Origin: Symbiodinium microadriaticum
Taxonomy: Eukaryota > Sar > Dinophyceae > Suessiales > Symbiodiniaceae
Assembly (NCBI GenBank): GCA_001939145.1
Contig: LSRX01000008.1
Location: 2,098,799-2,162,798, forward strand
DNA length: 64,000 bases
Reading direction: 5' to 3'
Each line of letters starts with the position of its first letter. Position 1 is the stretch's first letter. Below the pieces are notes generated by a model, which saw nothing but the letters and a program-made list of their open reading frames with translations, did no database searches and had not been told where the DNA came from. Both the position numbers and the translations under genes were made by a program. Below, piece after piece: positions 54,917-64,000 of this stretch.

Positions 54917-55914
54917 TCACGAAGGGCTCCGGGGGGACAAGAACTGCCCCGTGCAATTCTGTGAGGTGGCGTGCTGCAAGTGGATGCGGGACACAATGTC
55001 ATCCCCCGGGCCAAGGGGCGCGAACCCGAGGTCCGTGTACAGCACCATAAAATGCACGTCGGAGGCGGCAAGCTGGTACGCCCTCTCGGGCAGGTAACAT
55101 CCCGTCGCGCCCCAGGACACGCATGCTCCCCCCCGGAGTATGGCTGCAAAAGCTGAAGCAGTGGCTTGGATCCCCCTTAAATCCAATCTGGTCAAATCAT
55201 ACAATACCTGTCTTGCAAAAACGGAGACGTCCAACCCTGAACATAGACACTCTTCCCATACCTTACATAACATCAACATAGAAGCCAAAAGCAGTTACCA
55301 CGTCCTTGCGGTTCTTGACTCCATGTCTAAATCAAACTAGATGATACCCGGAAGCCCTGTTCGAATTACGAAGGCCCGTGTTCTACAACCCTACAGCCCC
55401 ATTGCAGAAACCCTTGAGAGACCCTTATTCTAATTACTACTCCTGGAATATGACACCTGCGTCTGAGGTTTGAAAAGAATCCTACAAGAGACCCCAAAAT
55501 CAGCTTATTCCCTACGCTACGTAAATCATAACCCTACGGGTCCAAATACCGAATAGTCATGTACAGTACTCCCTCAGAATGCCAAGTCCATGACATGGTG
55601 TCGAAGAAGGTGGCTTGTGGTTGCGGTTGCGACGCTGTCTCCTTTTTGACGCCTGAATTCGTCGTACCTGTGTCTTTCAGAGACAGGCCTCTCGCCGTTA
55701 GCCACGTGAGCAAGCAGCCCACGTAAGCTAAAAACTTGAACGCCCATGTCTCGCCACGGGCGGAGAGGAGGTCTGCGGCCATCACCACTTTCTCTTGACA
55801 GGTGAGATACAACTGGTAGTCATGCCAGACTGCTCCATCTGACCTGTGTAGTTGCACCTGGACACGTTCCTGCCAGTGTGTTGTGGCCGTCACCGACGGC
55901 AACAACCTGGAAAA
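54917..55914 (-). CDS. Unidentified gene, two phase-matched exons
   Basis: Exon 55914-55668 (acceptor GCTGCAG, donor GTACGA) reads LLPSVTATTHWQERVQVQLH ... AWAFKFLAYVGC-like sequence (exact segment ETWAFKFLAYVGCLLTWLTA) and ARGLSLKDT. Exon 55143-54917 (acceptor TTTTGCAG) completes the split codon and reads ILRGGACVSWGATGCYLPER, AYQLAASDVHFMVLYTDLGF and APLGPGDDIVSRIHLQHATS before a TGA. Third positions are strongly GC. A second minus frame at 54956-54699 is also open and Cys-rich (CTRTHCRHGRPPCGF), so the stop may reflect an unmarked splice site or an indel. The hydrophobic LAYVGCLLTWL may be membrane-embedded. Confidence 0.6.
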
Positions 55915-56924
55915 CTGCAGCTCTATCCTTAACCCAAGTTAAACCCTAAACCCCATAACTAAGCCCTAAAAAACCTCAACCCTAAACCCTAAAATTAAGC
56001 CCTAAACCCTAAACCCTAAACCCCATAACTAAGCCCTAAAATACCTCATTCTTGGGAACTTCGGACCTTCACGAGCATGCGGTTTCTAAGCAAAAAACAA
56101 TAAACTCTAAACCCGAAAAACCAACTCCAGAACCCAAAATGCAGCGGATCATGTACGGGCCTTAATAGGTTGATATAACTCGAATAGGCCCTAAACTCCT
56201 AAACAATAAACCCTAAACCCGAAAACCCTAAAACGCCTAAACCCTAAACCGTAAAATCCCTCAACCCTAAACTCCTAAAGCCCTAAAACTCTAAAGCCCT
56301 AAAACCCTAAACCCCTAAAACCCTAAACTCCTAAAACCGTAAACCCTACTACGCTTTATCACAAAGAGAGCTCTGCCTTGCGGATCGCCGAAGCTTTCTC
56401 GTTGCTCGCTGCCCTGGGATGGCTTGGGAGGTCTTTCGGTGGATTTCGGCTTAGGGTGTAGGGGTTTAGGGGTTTAGGGGTTTAGGGTTTCGGGTTTGGG
56501 CTTCAGGTTTAGGGACAAGCTCTAATTACACAGGGTATTTATAAGCTTTCCAAAGGTTTTGGAAGAACTCATGAAGGCTTGTGGGCATGGCAGACTGTAA
56601 ATGGATAATACTACTAACTCTTCCGACCCTGACAGGGTTCGTCCTCTAAAAGAGAGTCCGTTTTCGGGTCTCTGTTATAAGGCTGCCGTACTATGCTGGG
56701 GATCCAAAAAAAGGGACCATAATTTGGAGAACTACCCCCTAGCCTCAACTTTTCTAATTGAAGCTTGCACCCTCATGCCCCATCTTGCACTCCACTCCAA
56801 ATCCCTGAACCTTAATCCTCTCTCTTGCCATGTAAAAGTGCTTAATTAGGGGCTGAGTAGCCTAGCCCTAAAGATGCCCCAAAAAGGTTAGCCTTTTCAA
56901 CTGGATAAGCCCCAAAATAGATTA

Positions 56925-57014
56925 CCCATAGGCCCCTAAGTAGTTCCTTTTTGGGATTACCTTATAGGATTCTAAATATAGACCATAAAAAGGAACCACT
57001 TAGGGGCCTATGGG
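56925..57014. mobile_element. MITE family A copy 10
   Basis: Nearly perfect 30-bp arms with TA flanks, almost identical to the copy at 57417, which suggests recent activity. Confidence 0.8.
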
Positions 57015-57416
57015 TAAAGGTTACCTACTCATGACCTACTCAGCTACTAAAAGTCTGTCTTGAGTCCTGTGCTCAGTTCAACGATCCGGCTCGAAGTTTC
57101 CACACACAGCCACACACGACTACACGAGTCCTAACATGCTCAGTTTTTCTAGGCAACCTTGAGCTGGTCAACCTTTGAAGAAACACATCGTAGCACCCCA
57201 CAGGACTGAAACCAAACAACTCTAAACCCTTACACTCCCTAAACTCTCTAAACGCGGTTCCCTAAACCCTACACCCTCTAATATCCCCCAAAAACCCCTA
57301 AGCCCCAAACCCTAGACTCTAACGCCTTCAGCCCCAAACTCCCTCCCCACTGCTGAGGATCCTGGGTGGGATCTCCACTTCCATAAATAATTCCCCGGTT
57401 TAGGCGGTTTAGTGTA

Positions 57417-57506
57417 CCCATAGGCCCCTAAGTAGTTCCTTTTTGGGATTACCTTATAGGATCCTAAATATAAACCATAAAAAGGAGCTACTTAGGGGCC
57501 TATGTG
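57417..57506. mobile_element. MITE family A copy 11
   Basis: Differs from the copy at 56925 at only a few positions in 90 bp. The right end is CCTATGTG; the flanks are TA and CA. Confidence 0.8.
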
Positions 57507-57585
57507 CAGGAAGCCCTACATGTTAAAGCGCCCCCCCCCCCGCCAGTATCCCCAAATGTCACGCCAGGGGGCTTCTTCGGCCCAG

Positions 57586-58831
57586 TCAGCGCTGCCCGGC
57601 CGTACCTGCTATAGTGCTGGGGTTTTTGCACGTACGGACAACTAATTTTAGGGATTTTGGAATGTAAGCTGCCTGGGTTGGCGGTTGAGCTGACTGTATT
57701 CTTATTCTGAAGCTCCAACCGAGACAAACGCACATTAGAAAAGCTACGAGACCCCAAATCGGCAGTTTGAGCAGCAAGCCTGCAGACCATACCTTATACG
57801 ATTCTGTGTCAAAGACCCTGGGCATAGATGCGCCACGATCCACCCACGGAGTTGTTGGCGCACATCGCAGCAGTATTAGCAGAACAAGAGCGGTAGAAGC
57901 GCCATGCGAGCAGGATGGGACCCACACAACGGGGAGTGCAATTCAACAAAAAGCAAACATGTTGTGACATTGACGTCATCATCATCATCATCATCATCAT
58001 CACCATCATCATCACCATCACCATCATCATCATCACCACGACCCGTCGTCATCTGCACCATAATCTGCTTGGAGCCGTCCTAGGTAACTTTGTAAATGTC
58101 GGTCAAGCAGAAATAGCGACGCAGAGCAGCCAAACCCCGCAGCAGCAAAGGTAGCAACTGCAAAAACAACCCCACAACAAGAGGGAGTGGCACTATCGGT
58201 GAACATAGAACAGTGCAACAGGTAAGACAAGCCGGAGCTGAAGTGATGGAACAATGCCAACAGGGCTGCGCACTATCAAGCAGCTAACAGGACAGAACAA
58301 GCACAGTTGGCCTGGGTTGTCGAAGATAGACAATAAGATCAATCAACCATATGCGCGGCCTCGGCCCCCCAATTTCAATCCTAGACCCGGCCCTCGTCCC
58401 CCGCGAGACCCGCAAGCAACACGCTGGGCACGAGCCGCCCGCGGCCCCAAAAGCTCGCTCCTGCTCTCGGACTACGGCGGTTTGCTATGAAGCGGCTGAG
58501 AGCTTTTGGATTTGGGGCTTCTGGTTTTAGTCGTTGAGGCCTTGGGGGTCCGGGATTTGGGTCTAGGGCTTTTATGAGGCAAAACCTGGAAAGAATGTGT
58601 TGCAGTCGTCTACCTCCAACACCACCCTGAAATCATGAACCCTGCTGGTATGCAAGTCAACATGGAGGACGGAAACCATGACTTTCTGCGCTGCACTCTG
58701 GTTCTTCTTCACGTGATGGTAGAAGTCTTTTGCTGACTCCCAAACCACACTCGATTTCTCGCACCTTCTGCCGAAAGCCTGCAGCAGTCTTTGAATGTCA
58801 TACTTTGGGGAAACTCCTTCTTGCACCAAAT
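57586..58831 (-). CDS. Unidentified gene, two phase-matched exons, one membrane segment
   Basis: Exon 58831-58586 is open for 82 codons between AAGCAG and CCAG|GTTTTG and reads LVQEGVSPKYDIQRLLQAFG ... KDFYHHVKKNQSAAQKVMVS ... VHDFRVVLEVDDCNTFFP. Exon 57779 to at most 57586 (acceptor TCTGCAG) completes the codon and reads LLLKLPIWGLVAFLMCVCLG, a likely transmembrane helix. The end of the second exon is uncertain because a GC donor near 57672 would shorten it. Family not recognised. Confidence 0.5.
57975..58040. repeat. (CAT)n microsatellite
   Basis: CATCATCATCACC repeats over 65 bp in the intron between exons at 58586 and 57779. Confidence 0.95.
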
Positions 58832-59389
58832 CTGCTTAGGGTTTATAGCGTTTAGGATCGAGAGTGATACGATCGAAACCCCTAGCCCAAGATGCCGAGG
58901 ACAACTCCCTCGCCCGACTGGCCTCTGCAGCGCTGGGCGCCTGCTCGGCACATACTCTATGTAGGTGCTACTAATGGGTTTTGGGTTTAGGGTTTAGGGA
59001 TACGAATTTTTCAGACCTCTATAATTGTTCGGCGAAGGAGCTCCGGATCTGGTAGCAGCGACTGGCAACAGCAGTGCTACAACTGCTATATCTACGAATA
59101 CCGCGACCGCTACAACTACCACTGTTAAACCCTACCGATGACGCTGCCACGAGCAACAACTTAGTAACGTCGAAAACCTCCACAACGACTAGGACATAGG
59201 CTACGGTTTTCATTCGCCTACACCCTAAACCCTAAACCAGCATCTTTTGCAAACCGAAAACATACCAAGGCCCAGGGGACTATTCAAAGAACAAACTCGC
59301 ATTCACGCTGGCTTGTAAAGGTTGGGTCTCGGGGCCTGCACCAACGGGGAAGATGCTTCGACATAGGGACCTTCACAACTAATAAAATA

Positions 59390-59492
59390 CTGTTGATGAT
59401 AAAAATCCCGCATTACCTTAAGGGCCTTATAAACGATGGGAACTATGGTATGTTCCTTATTATGGGTAATGCAGGATTTATCTCATCAACCG
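59390..59492. mobile_element. MITE family G copy 2
   Basis: Arms GTTGATGATAAAAATCCCGC and GCAGGATTTATCTCATCAAC with the same core. Read on the minus strand the element starts GTTGATG and is followed by CAACAG, so it could be removed as a GT-AG intron. Confidence 0.7.
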
Positions 59493-60387
59493 TATTGTAC
59501 TATTGGCAACTATTCCGGCTTGTATACTCGACCCTCAACCCCAACGTAAACCTCAAGACCCTACTTTGCAAAACCTACTGTGCTTAAACTCAGACTGTCG
59601 ACGTGCCCCATGGGAGGGGTGTTGAAAACTCTACAATACCAGGGTCTAAGAACGGAGACCTACGACACAAACAAGACAGTTCTAGATGCCAACAACGATA
59701 CCTGAGGCTACGCACCGCCTGCGCAATGACTACGCCATGCCTGCCCGAAGTGCAGTATGCTACATCCGATTCTGGACTCATGGCCCATACTGAAGCAACA
59801 ACAGCTCGAACCCCGCATCCACTCTTACACACAACGGGGCTGGTGATGGCGGGCTAATCTTTCTGATTCTTCGATTATACTTGCCGTTTCAGATTCTCGC
59901 ACGACCGCTTGCCACAAGCCATAATACCACGTTGCTTTTCATTGTCTGTCTGCATTGCGCAGCGGTCGTAATTCATGTGCCCGGCTCGAGGTGCCGAGTA
60001 ACATTCACCAGATACTGCGTTGAACAAAACGGTGTTACAACTGTTCAATAATCGCTGACACGACCCTCATCAAGTCGCAGTCCTCACGTATATGTAATTC
60101 CATAGCTCCTCCTCCCTGAGTAATTATCAACTACCGCGATGAGAACACCATGCTTTGCCTTGGCCTCATCCTCCGCACAAACTTGAAGCTCTTCAGAGCT
60201 TCGGGCCTTAGGGTCCTCGGAGCTTCGGAAGGTCTTAATTCTAAGCATGAAGCCACTACACTCTAAACCTCAAGGCCTTCAGCATTAATCTTCTTAGCAA
60301 GCCTAATCTTCATCCTGACAGGGGAGGATCCCTGAACCCCAGCCGGAGGTTACTGAGCAGCCCGCCGCCGGAGGCGCCACAGGCACC

Positions 60388-60469
60388 NNNNNNNNNNNNN
60401 NNNNNNNNNNNNNNNNNNNNNNNNNNNNNNNNNNNNNNNNNNNNNNNNNNNNNNNNNNNNNNNNNNNNN
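60388..60469. other. Assembly gap, 82 N
   Basis: Single N positions at 6771 and 39390 are further joins or ambiguous bases. Confidence 0.99.
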
Positions 60470-60859
60470 AAAACATCCTTTCGTCCATGGCTATACTTGT
60501 TGTCGTCATCATCGGTTCTATAGGCGTAGTTTATGGGGATCCTCGTGACGAGGATATCAGAAATCAACTCTCTACACTGTCATTGTGCGTATTTGCGACG
60601 ATACGTGGCATTGAACCAATACGACCCCACACTCTATGCATGGGTTACGGGCATTTAGGGTCGAGTGGTCTAGGTCCTATGTCAGGTCAACAGCTCAGGG
60701 CTATAGCATGTTGCAAAGCGAGCCGTTTGTCATAGGTGGGTGTGAAGTTAGAAGGCCTAGTCTTCTCCTCTCCGAGCACACCGAGGTGGCGATGTCACCA
60801 CCACCACCACCAACATCAACGCCACGAACTCCCGCTCCCCCGCCCCCAAAATGTACCCC

Positions 60860-61010
60860 TGCTGCCTACAACTACTACTACTACGACGACGACGACCACT
60901 ACTACTACTACTCCTACTCCTACTCCTACTCCTACTCCTACTCCTACTCCTACTCCTACTCCTACTCCTACCACCACCACTACTACTACTCCCACTCCCA
61001 CTTGCTACTG
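60860..61010. repeat. CTACTC/TACTAC microsatellite
   Basis: TACTCC and TACTAC hexamers over 150 bp open several frames of low-complexity peptide. Confidence 0.95.
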
Positions 61011-61178
61011 ATGCTACTGCATCATGTTACGACCCGGATAAGGCAATCCGCCGTCGCAGCTAGGCAAAGGCCCCCACAATTTTTAGGCCGTAGTATCATC
61101 CAGAGTATCATCCAAACCTGTATACGACAACTTACTGTCGGCCCCTGATTAAAACAAGAATCGCCTCTCTCTGACAAG

Positions 61179-61241
61179 CGCCAAACTTGGGATCCAACTG
61201 CTAAGGCTCTTGAAGAGAGGGAGTCTACCCTTGAAGAAAGG
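61179..61241 (+). CDS. Isolated exon, helical charged protein
   Basis: Between a CTCTCTCTGACAAG acceptor and an AGG|GTGTCT donor the plus strand reads RQTWDPTAKALEERESTLEE in exactly 21 codons, a likely coiled-coil start. The complementary strand is also open, but with less coding-like codon choice. No partner exon was linked. Confidence 0.4.
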
Positions 61242-61280
61242 GTGTCTAGACCCAAAACGCCCGAAACCCCAAACCCTAAT

Positions 61281-61376
61281 GTAGAGGCCTTAATAATTAG
61301 AATAGGGTTTTGGGGGCCATTATACTATAATTATAATAAGGAACCCCCAAAATAGTGTAGGTAATTATTTAGGCCC
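61281..61376. mobile_element. MITE family L
   Basis: GTAGAGGCCTTAATAATTA and TAATTATTTAGGCCCCTAC are inverted around AACCCCCAAAATAGTGTAGG. Confidence 0.55.
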
Positions 61377-61490
61377 CTACAATACCCCAAAAACGCCCCT
61401 AAACCCTAAACCCTACACCCTAAACCCTAAACCCTAAATCCTAAACCCCATAAACCCTAAATCCTAAACCCTAAACCCTACAGCACTCAC

Positions 61491-62972
61491 CCATCCATCC
61501 GGGGAGCTCCCACGGCGGCACGGCCCTCGGCCGCTGCTGCAGCCTTCACAGCAGCCCAGAGCTGGTTGTGAGTACTATTTTGGTAGGGTTTAGGGTTTAG
61601 GGTTTAGGGGTTCAGGGGTTTAGGGATCTAGGGTTTGTTGCTTAGGTTTTAGAGTTTCGGGTTTCGAGGTTTAGGGTGTTTTGAGGCTTTGAGATTTAGC
61701 CTTCAGGGCGCTTAAGGTACTTTCATAGATAGTACTTTCTTGTGCTTGGGGCCAAATACACCAAAATACGGACAACTACGAAAACATACAAAATAAATAC
61801 GAACACACAACAAAACTACAAACAGATACGAATAAATACCAACACATAAGGAAAAATCATAGGCGTACGACAAAATACCCTATTCGATCGAAAACATACG
61901 CTCGTCATACCATGAACATAGGATATCGTACCACGTCGTGCCGAGGGTTCTGCTGTTGGAAGTTGCTGTGCGGAGACCACTCTTGTATCTATCCGGCCTG
62001 TTCCAAGGAAAGGAAAGCAGCACAGACATACACTATGCTTGGCAATTGTTTGCTTTTGCTGTATGCTGCATGCTTTGTATTTGTTTGCAAGTTGTTGTAT
62101 TGTTTGGTGTTTTCTGTTTGTTGCATGTTGCTTGTATGTTTTTGTATTGTTGCTTGTGTTTTCCTGTATGTTGCTTGTATTTTATTGTGCTTTTCTGGTG
62201 TGTTGGTAATTATTTCTGGTATGTTGGTAGTAATTTCTGGAATGTTGGTGTATTTCTGGTACGGTGGTAGTAGGTTCTGGTATGTTGGTAGTATTTCCTG
62301 GTATGTTGCTAGTATTTTCTGGTATATTGGTAGTATTTTCTGGTATGTCATGTTGGTAGTGTTTATTGTATTCATTTGTATTTGTTTGTATGCTGAAGAT
62401 GGCAAGAAAGTACCCTCTATGAAAATACCTTCAGGGTTCTTTTGATTCAGGGTTCTAGGGTTTGCAGCTGAGGGTTTTGAACCTCACGGTTTCTTAGGGT
62501 TCAGCGCTTTTGGATTTAGGGTATGGAGATTCAGGATTTAACATTCAACGTAGTACTGTAAAACCCTCCTTCTTGAAGCGCCCTGATGCTAGGGCCCCTA
62601 CATGTCCCCATCAGGTACAGAGGGAGGGAAGGGTCTACTCTAGCCACTCCCCAACCCTAAACCCTAAACCCTAAAATCCTCAACCCTAAACCGTCACTGT
62701 CGGCTTCAGACACACTTTGCTCGCAGTGTGACACTGGCTCCGGCTGGTGGCCAAGGCCAAAGTTCTTCGGACTTGCTTCGATTCTGGAGGTTTAGGGTTT
62801 AGGGGCTTCCGGGTTTAGGATTTAGGATTTAGGGTAAGTAGTATACCCCAGAACTATCGCCTACCCCATAATTATGAAGGCCTCTGTAGTATCTTTACTG
62901 AAGCGCCTCCTCGGCTGCCGCGGCATCCGCTGCGATGGCGGCCGCGATGGCAGCGTCGTTGGCGATTCGCTC
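61491..62972 (-). CDS. Unidentified Ala-rich gene, three chained exons
   Basis: Exons 62972-62899 (ERIANDAAIAAAIAADAAAA, then EEAL, donor GTAAAG), 62743-62692 (RSQCHTASKVCLKPTVT, donor GTTTAGGG) and 61561-61491 (LWAAVKAAAAAEGRAAVGAP, then RMD, donor GTGAGT) keep frame. The first and last exons form Ala-rich amphipathic helices. The middle exon is less certain because another frame (PEPVSHCEQSVSEADSD) is also open. Product unknown. Confidence 0.6.
62170..62360. repeat. TTTCTGGTATGTTGGTAGTA minisatellite
   Basis: About nine units of 20-23 bp. The 177-codon plus frame across it (61912-62445) is Cys/Val-rich repeat translation rather than a convincing membrane protein. Confidence 0.85.
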
Positions 62973-63363
62973 CTGTATGCAACCCTAAACCCTAAACCCT
63001 AAACCCTAAAAAGCTCCGGCCCGGGTTACTCTTAGGGTTTGATCCTGGGGCCTGCTGAAGAAGTAGAGGTTCTTGGGTACATGAGAAACCCTAAGAAAGA
63101 GCTCTAGTTAATTCTTCCGAGCATGGTAATAATATGCAGTTTCCGGCCCCTAGAACTCGAAAAGACTTGGAACGCCAAGGTTCGATATGGGCTTGGATCT
63201 TCGGGGTTTAGGGCCCTAAACCCTAAACCCTAAACCCTAAATCCTAAACCCTAAATCCTAAATCCTAAACCCTAAACCTTTAAACCTTTAAACCCTAAAC
63301 CCTAAGTTTAGGCCTTAGGAAGCTCGTCGCCCTAAGCCTCAAATCGAAAACCCATCAGCCAAG

Positions 63364-63643
63364 ATGGCAAAGGCAAAGCCCAAGAGTCTCTGGGCAAGAG
63401 GACAAAAACCGAAGCACCACATAGATCCTCTTCAGGGGTTTATGGGTTTTAGGGATTTAGGGGTTTATGGGTTTTCGGGATTTAGGTTTTAGGGGTTTTA
63501 GGGATTTAGGGGTTAGGGTTTAGGGTTTAGAGTTTCCCGGATAATGTAGACCAATACGCTCTTCCCCTTTTATAGGGTCGTCGCATCGGATACAATCCAT
63601 ACAGCGGGCCTTCGGAAAGGGAGCGGCAGCGTAAAGAGTTTCG
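63364..63643 (+). CDS. 5' end of an unidentified basic protein, two exons
   Basis: ATG at 63364 in the context CCAAGATGGC starts MAKAKPKSLWARGQKPKHHI, then DPLQ (63364-63435). After the acceptor TTCCCCTTTTATAG, exon 63576-63643 reads GRRIGYNPYSGPSERERQRK, then EF, and ends at a GTAAAA donor. The first donor would be CAG|GGG; the AG|GG repeat at both ends makes the exact cut ambiguous. A family G MITE (63663-63765) lies just inside the next intron. The gene is head-to-head with the minus-strand gene ending upstream at 62972. Confidence 0.5.
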
Positions 63644-63662
63644 GTAAAACCCTGAATCCTAC

Positions 63663-63765
63663 GGTTGATGACATAAATCCTGCATTAGGGCTTCGGGTTT
63701 AGGGTGCCCGTAATAAGGCAGACAACATAATTCCCATATGTTTAGGGTCCTTAAGGAACTGCAGG
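63663..63765. mobile_element. MITE family G copy 3
   Basis: Left arm GGTTGATGACATAAATCCTGCAT; core ACATAATTCCCATATGTTTAG is reversed relative to copy 1; the right arm is degraded (AACTGCAGGGTTTTTAT). It lies just inside an intron of the plus-strand gene at 63.4 kb. Confidence 0.6.
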
Positions 63766-64000
63766 GTTTTTATATTTTCAACAATACGGCCCTATCTGAT
63801 TCTGAGCTTTGAACCCTAGGCTCGTCAAGGTTAAGAGCTTATGGTCAACCCATACACCCAAGCCCCCGTGTCCTAGAATGGGGTTGGGGGGGTGAATTAT
63901 GGTTGGATTAACCTACACTTCATGTACTACAAGTAGATTATAAACTATATACTATACAAGCCAAACCTTCTAAAATCTTCTATATTACCTCTACTCATAG

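Larger units (their letters stand above)
59493..61178. other. Spacer with few telomere-type repeats
   Basis: Unique-looking sequence, an assembly gap and a microsatellite. No exon chain was resolved. Confidence 0.5.

Noticed and set aside
60636..61148. 170-codon plus ORF rich in Tyr/Ser
   Set aside because: Translation of the CTACTC microsatellite.
61912..62445. 177-codon Cys/Val/Phe-rich plus ORF with apparent membrane segments
   Set aside because: Most of it translates a TTTCTGGTATGTTGGTAGTA minisatellite and T-rich sequence; codon use is unlike the supported exons.

Overview
The window looks like nuclear DNA of a dinoflagellate or a close alveolate relative. The evidence is of three kinds. 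(1) TTTAGGG/CCCTAAA telomere-type repeats are scattered through almost the whole 64 kb, far from any chromosome end. (2) Coding sequence appears only as very short exons (about 25-250 nt) whose introns start with GT, GC or GA; two paralogous genes in the window show that the GC and GA starts are real. (3) The two paralogs carry a Cys/His motif series (YPLC, GHPxxC, CK, GCKDG, CxxCHLC) that I recall from dinoflagellate proteins. That recollection has not been checked by a search.

Most apparent long ORFs are noise. I trusted exons only where splice sites, reading phase and protein sense chain together or agree between paralogs. On the minus strand: gene A (1.08-17.1 kb, incomplete at its 3' end and with an unresolved middle), its paralog gene B (24.55-29.34 kb, nine phase-consistent exons to a stop), a short gene at 29.8-30.3 kb, ribosomal stalk protein P1 spread over 8.1 kb (31.6-39.8 kb), and partial genes at 50.95-51.71, 53.03, 54.9-55.9, 57.6-58.8 and 61.5-63.0 kb. 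On the plus strand: genes at 46.4-46.75, 49.7-50.64, 61.2 and 63.4-63.6 kb.

Introns and spacers are packed with telomere-type repeats, at least ten families of 80-150 bp palindromic MITE-like elements, satellites (a 58-bp higher-order array of telomere variants at 51.77-52.56 kb, a degenerate array at 15.4-16.2 kb, a 125-bp satellite at 42.8-43.7 kb followed by a field of TGCATTT/AAATGCA hairpins) and microsatellites. Several introns begin exactly with GTTTAGGG, so the telomere-type repeat itself supplies the 5' splice site. Others consist largely of a MITE. This suggests introns made from mobile elements.

Between 6.6 and about 12.1 kb sits a plus-strand DNA transposon, free of telomere-type repeats, inside gene A. 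It encodes a 975-residue protein with a polymerase/primase-like core, a papain-like cysteine protease and a C2H2 finger, then a DDE transposase in another frame. Its left end abuts a single-N assembly join. Larger assembly gaps lie at 34844-34881, 47963-48483 and 60388-60469.
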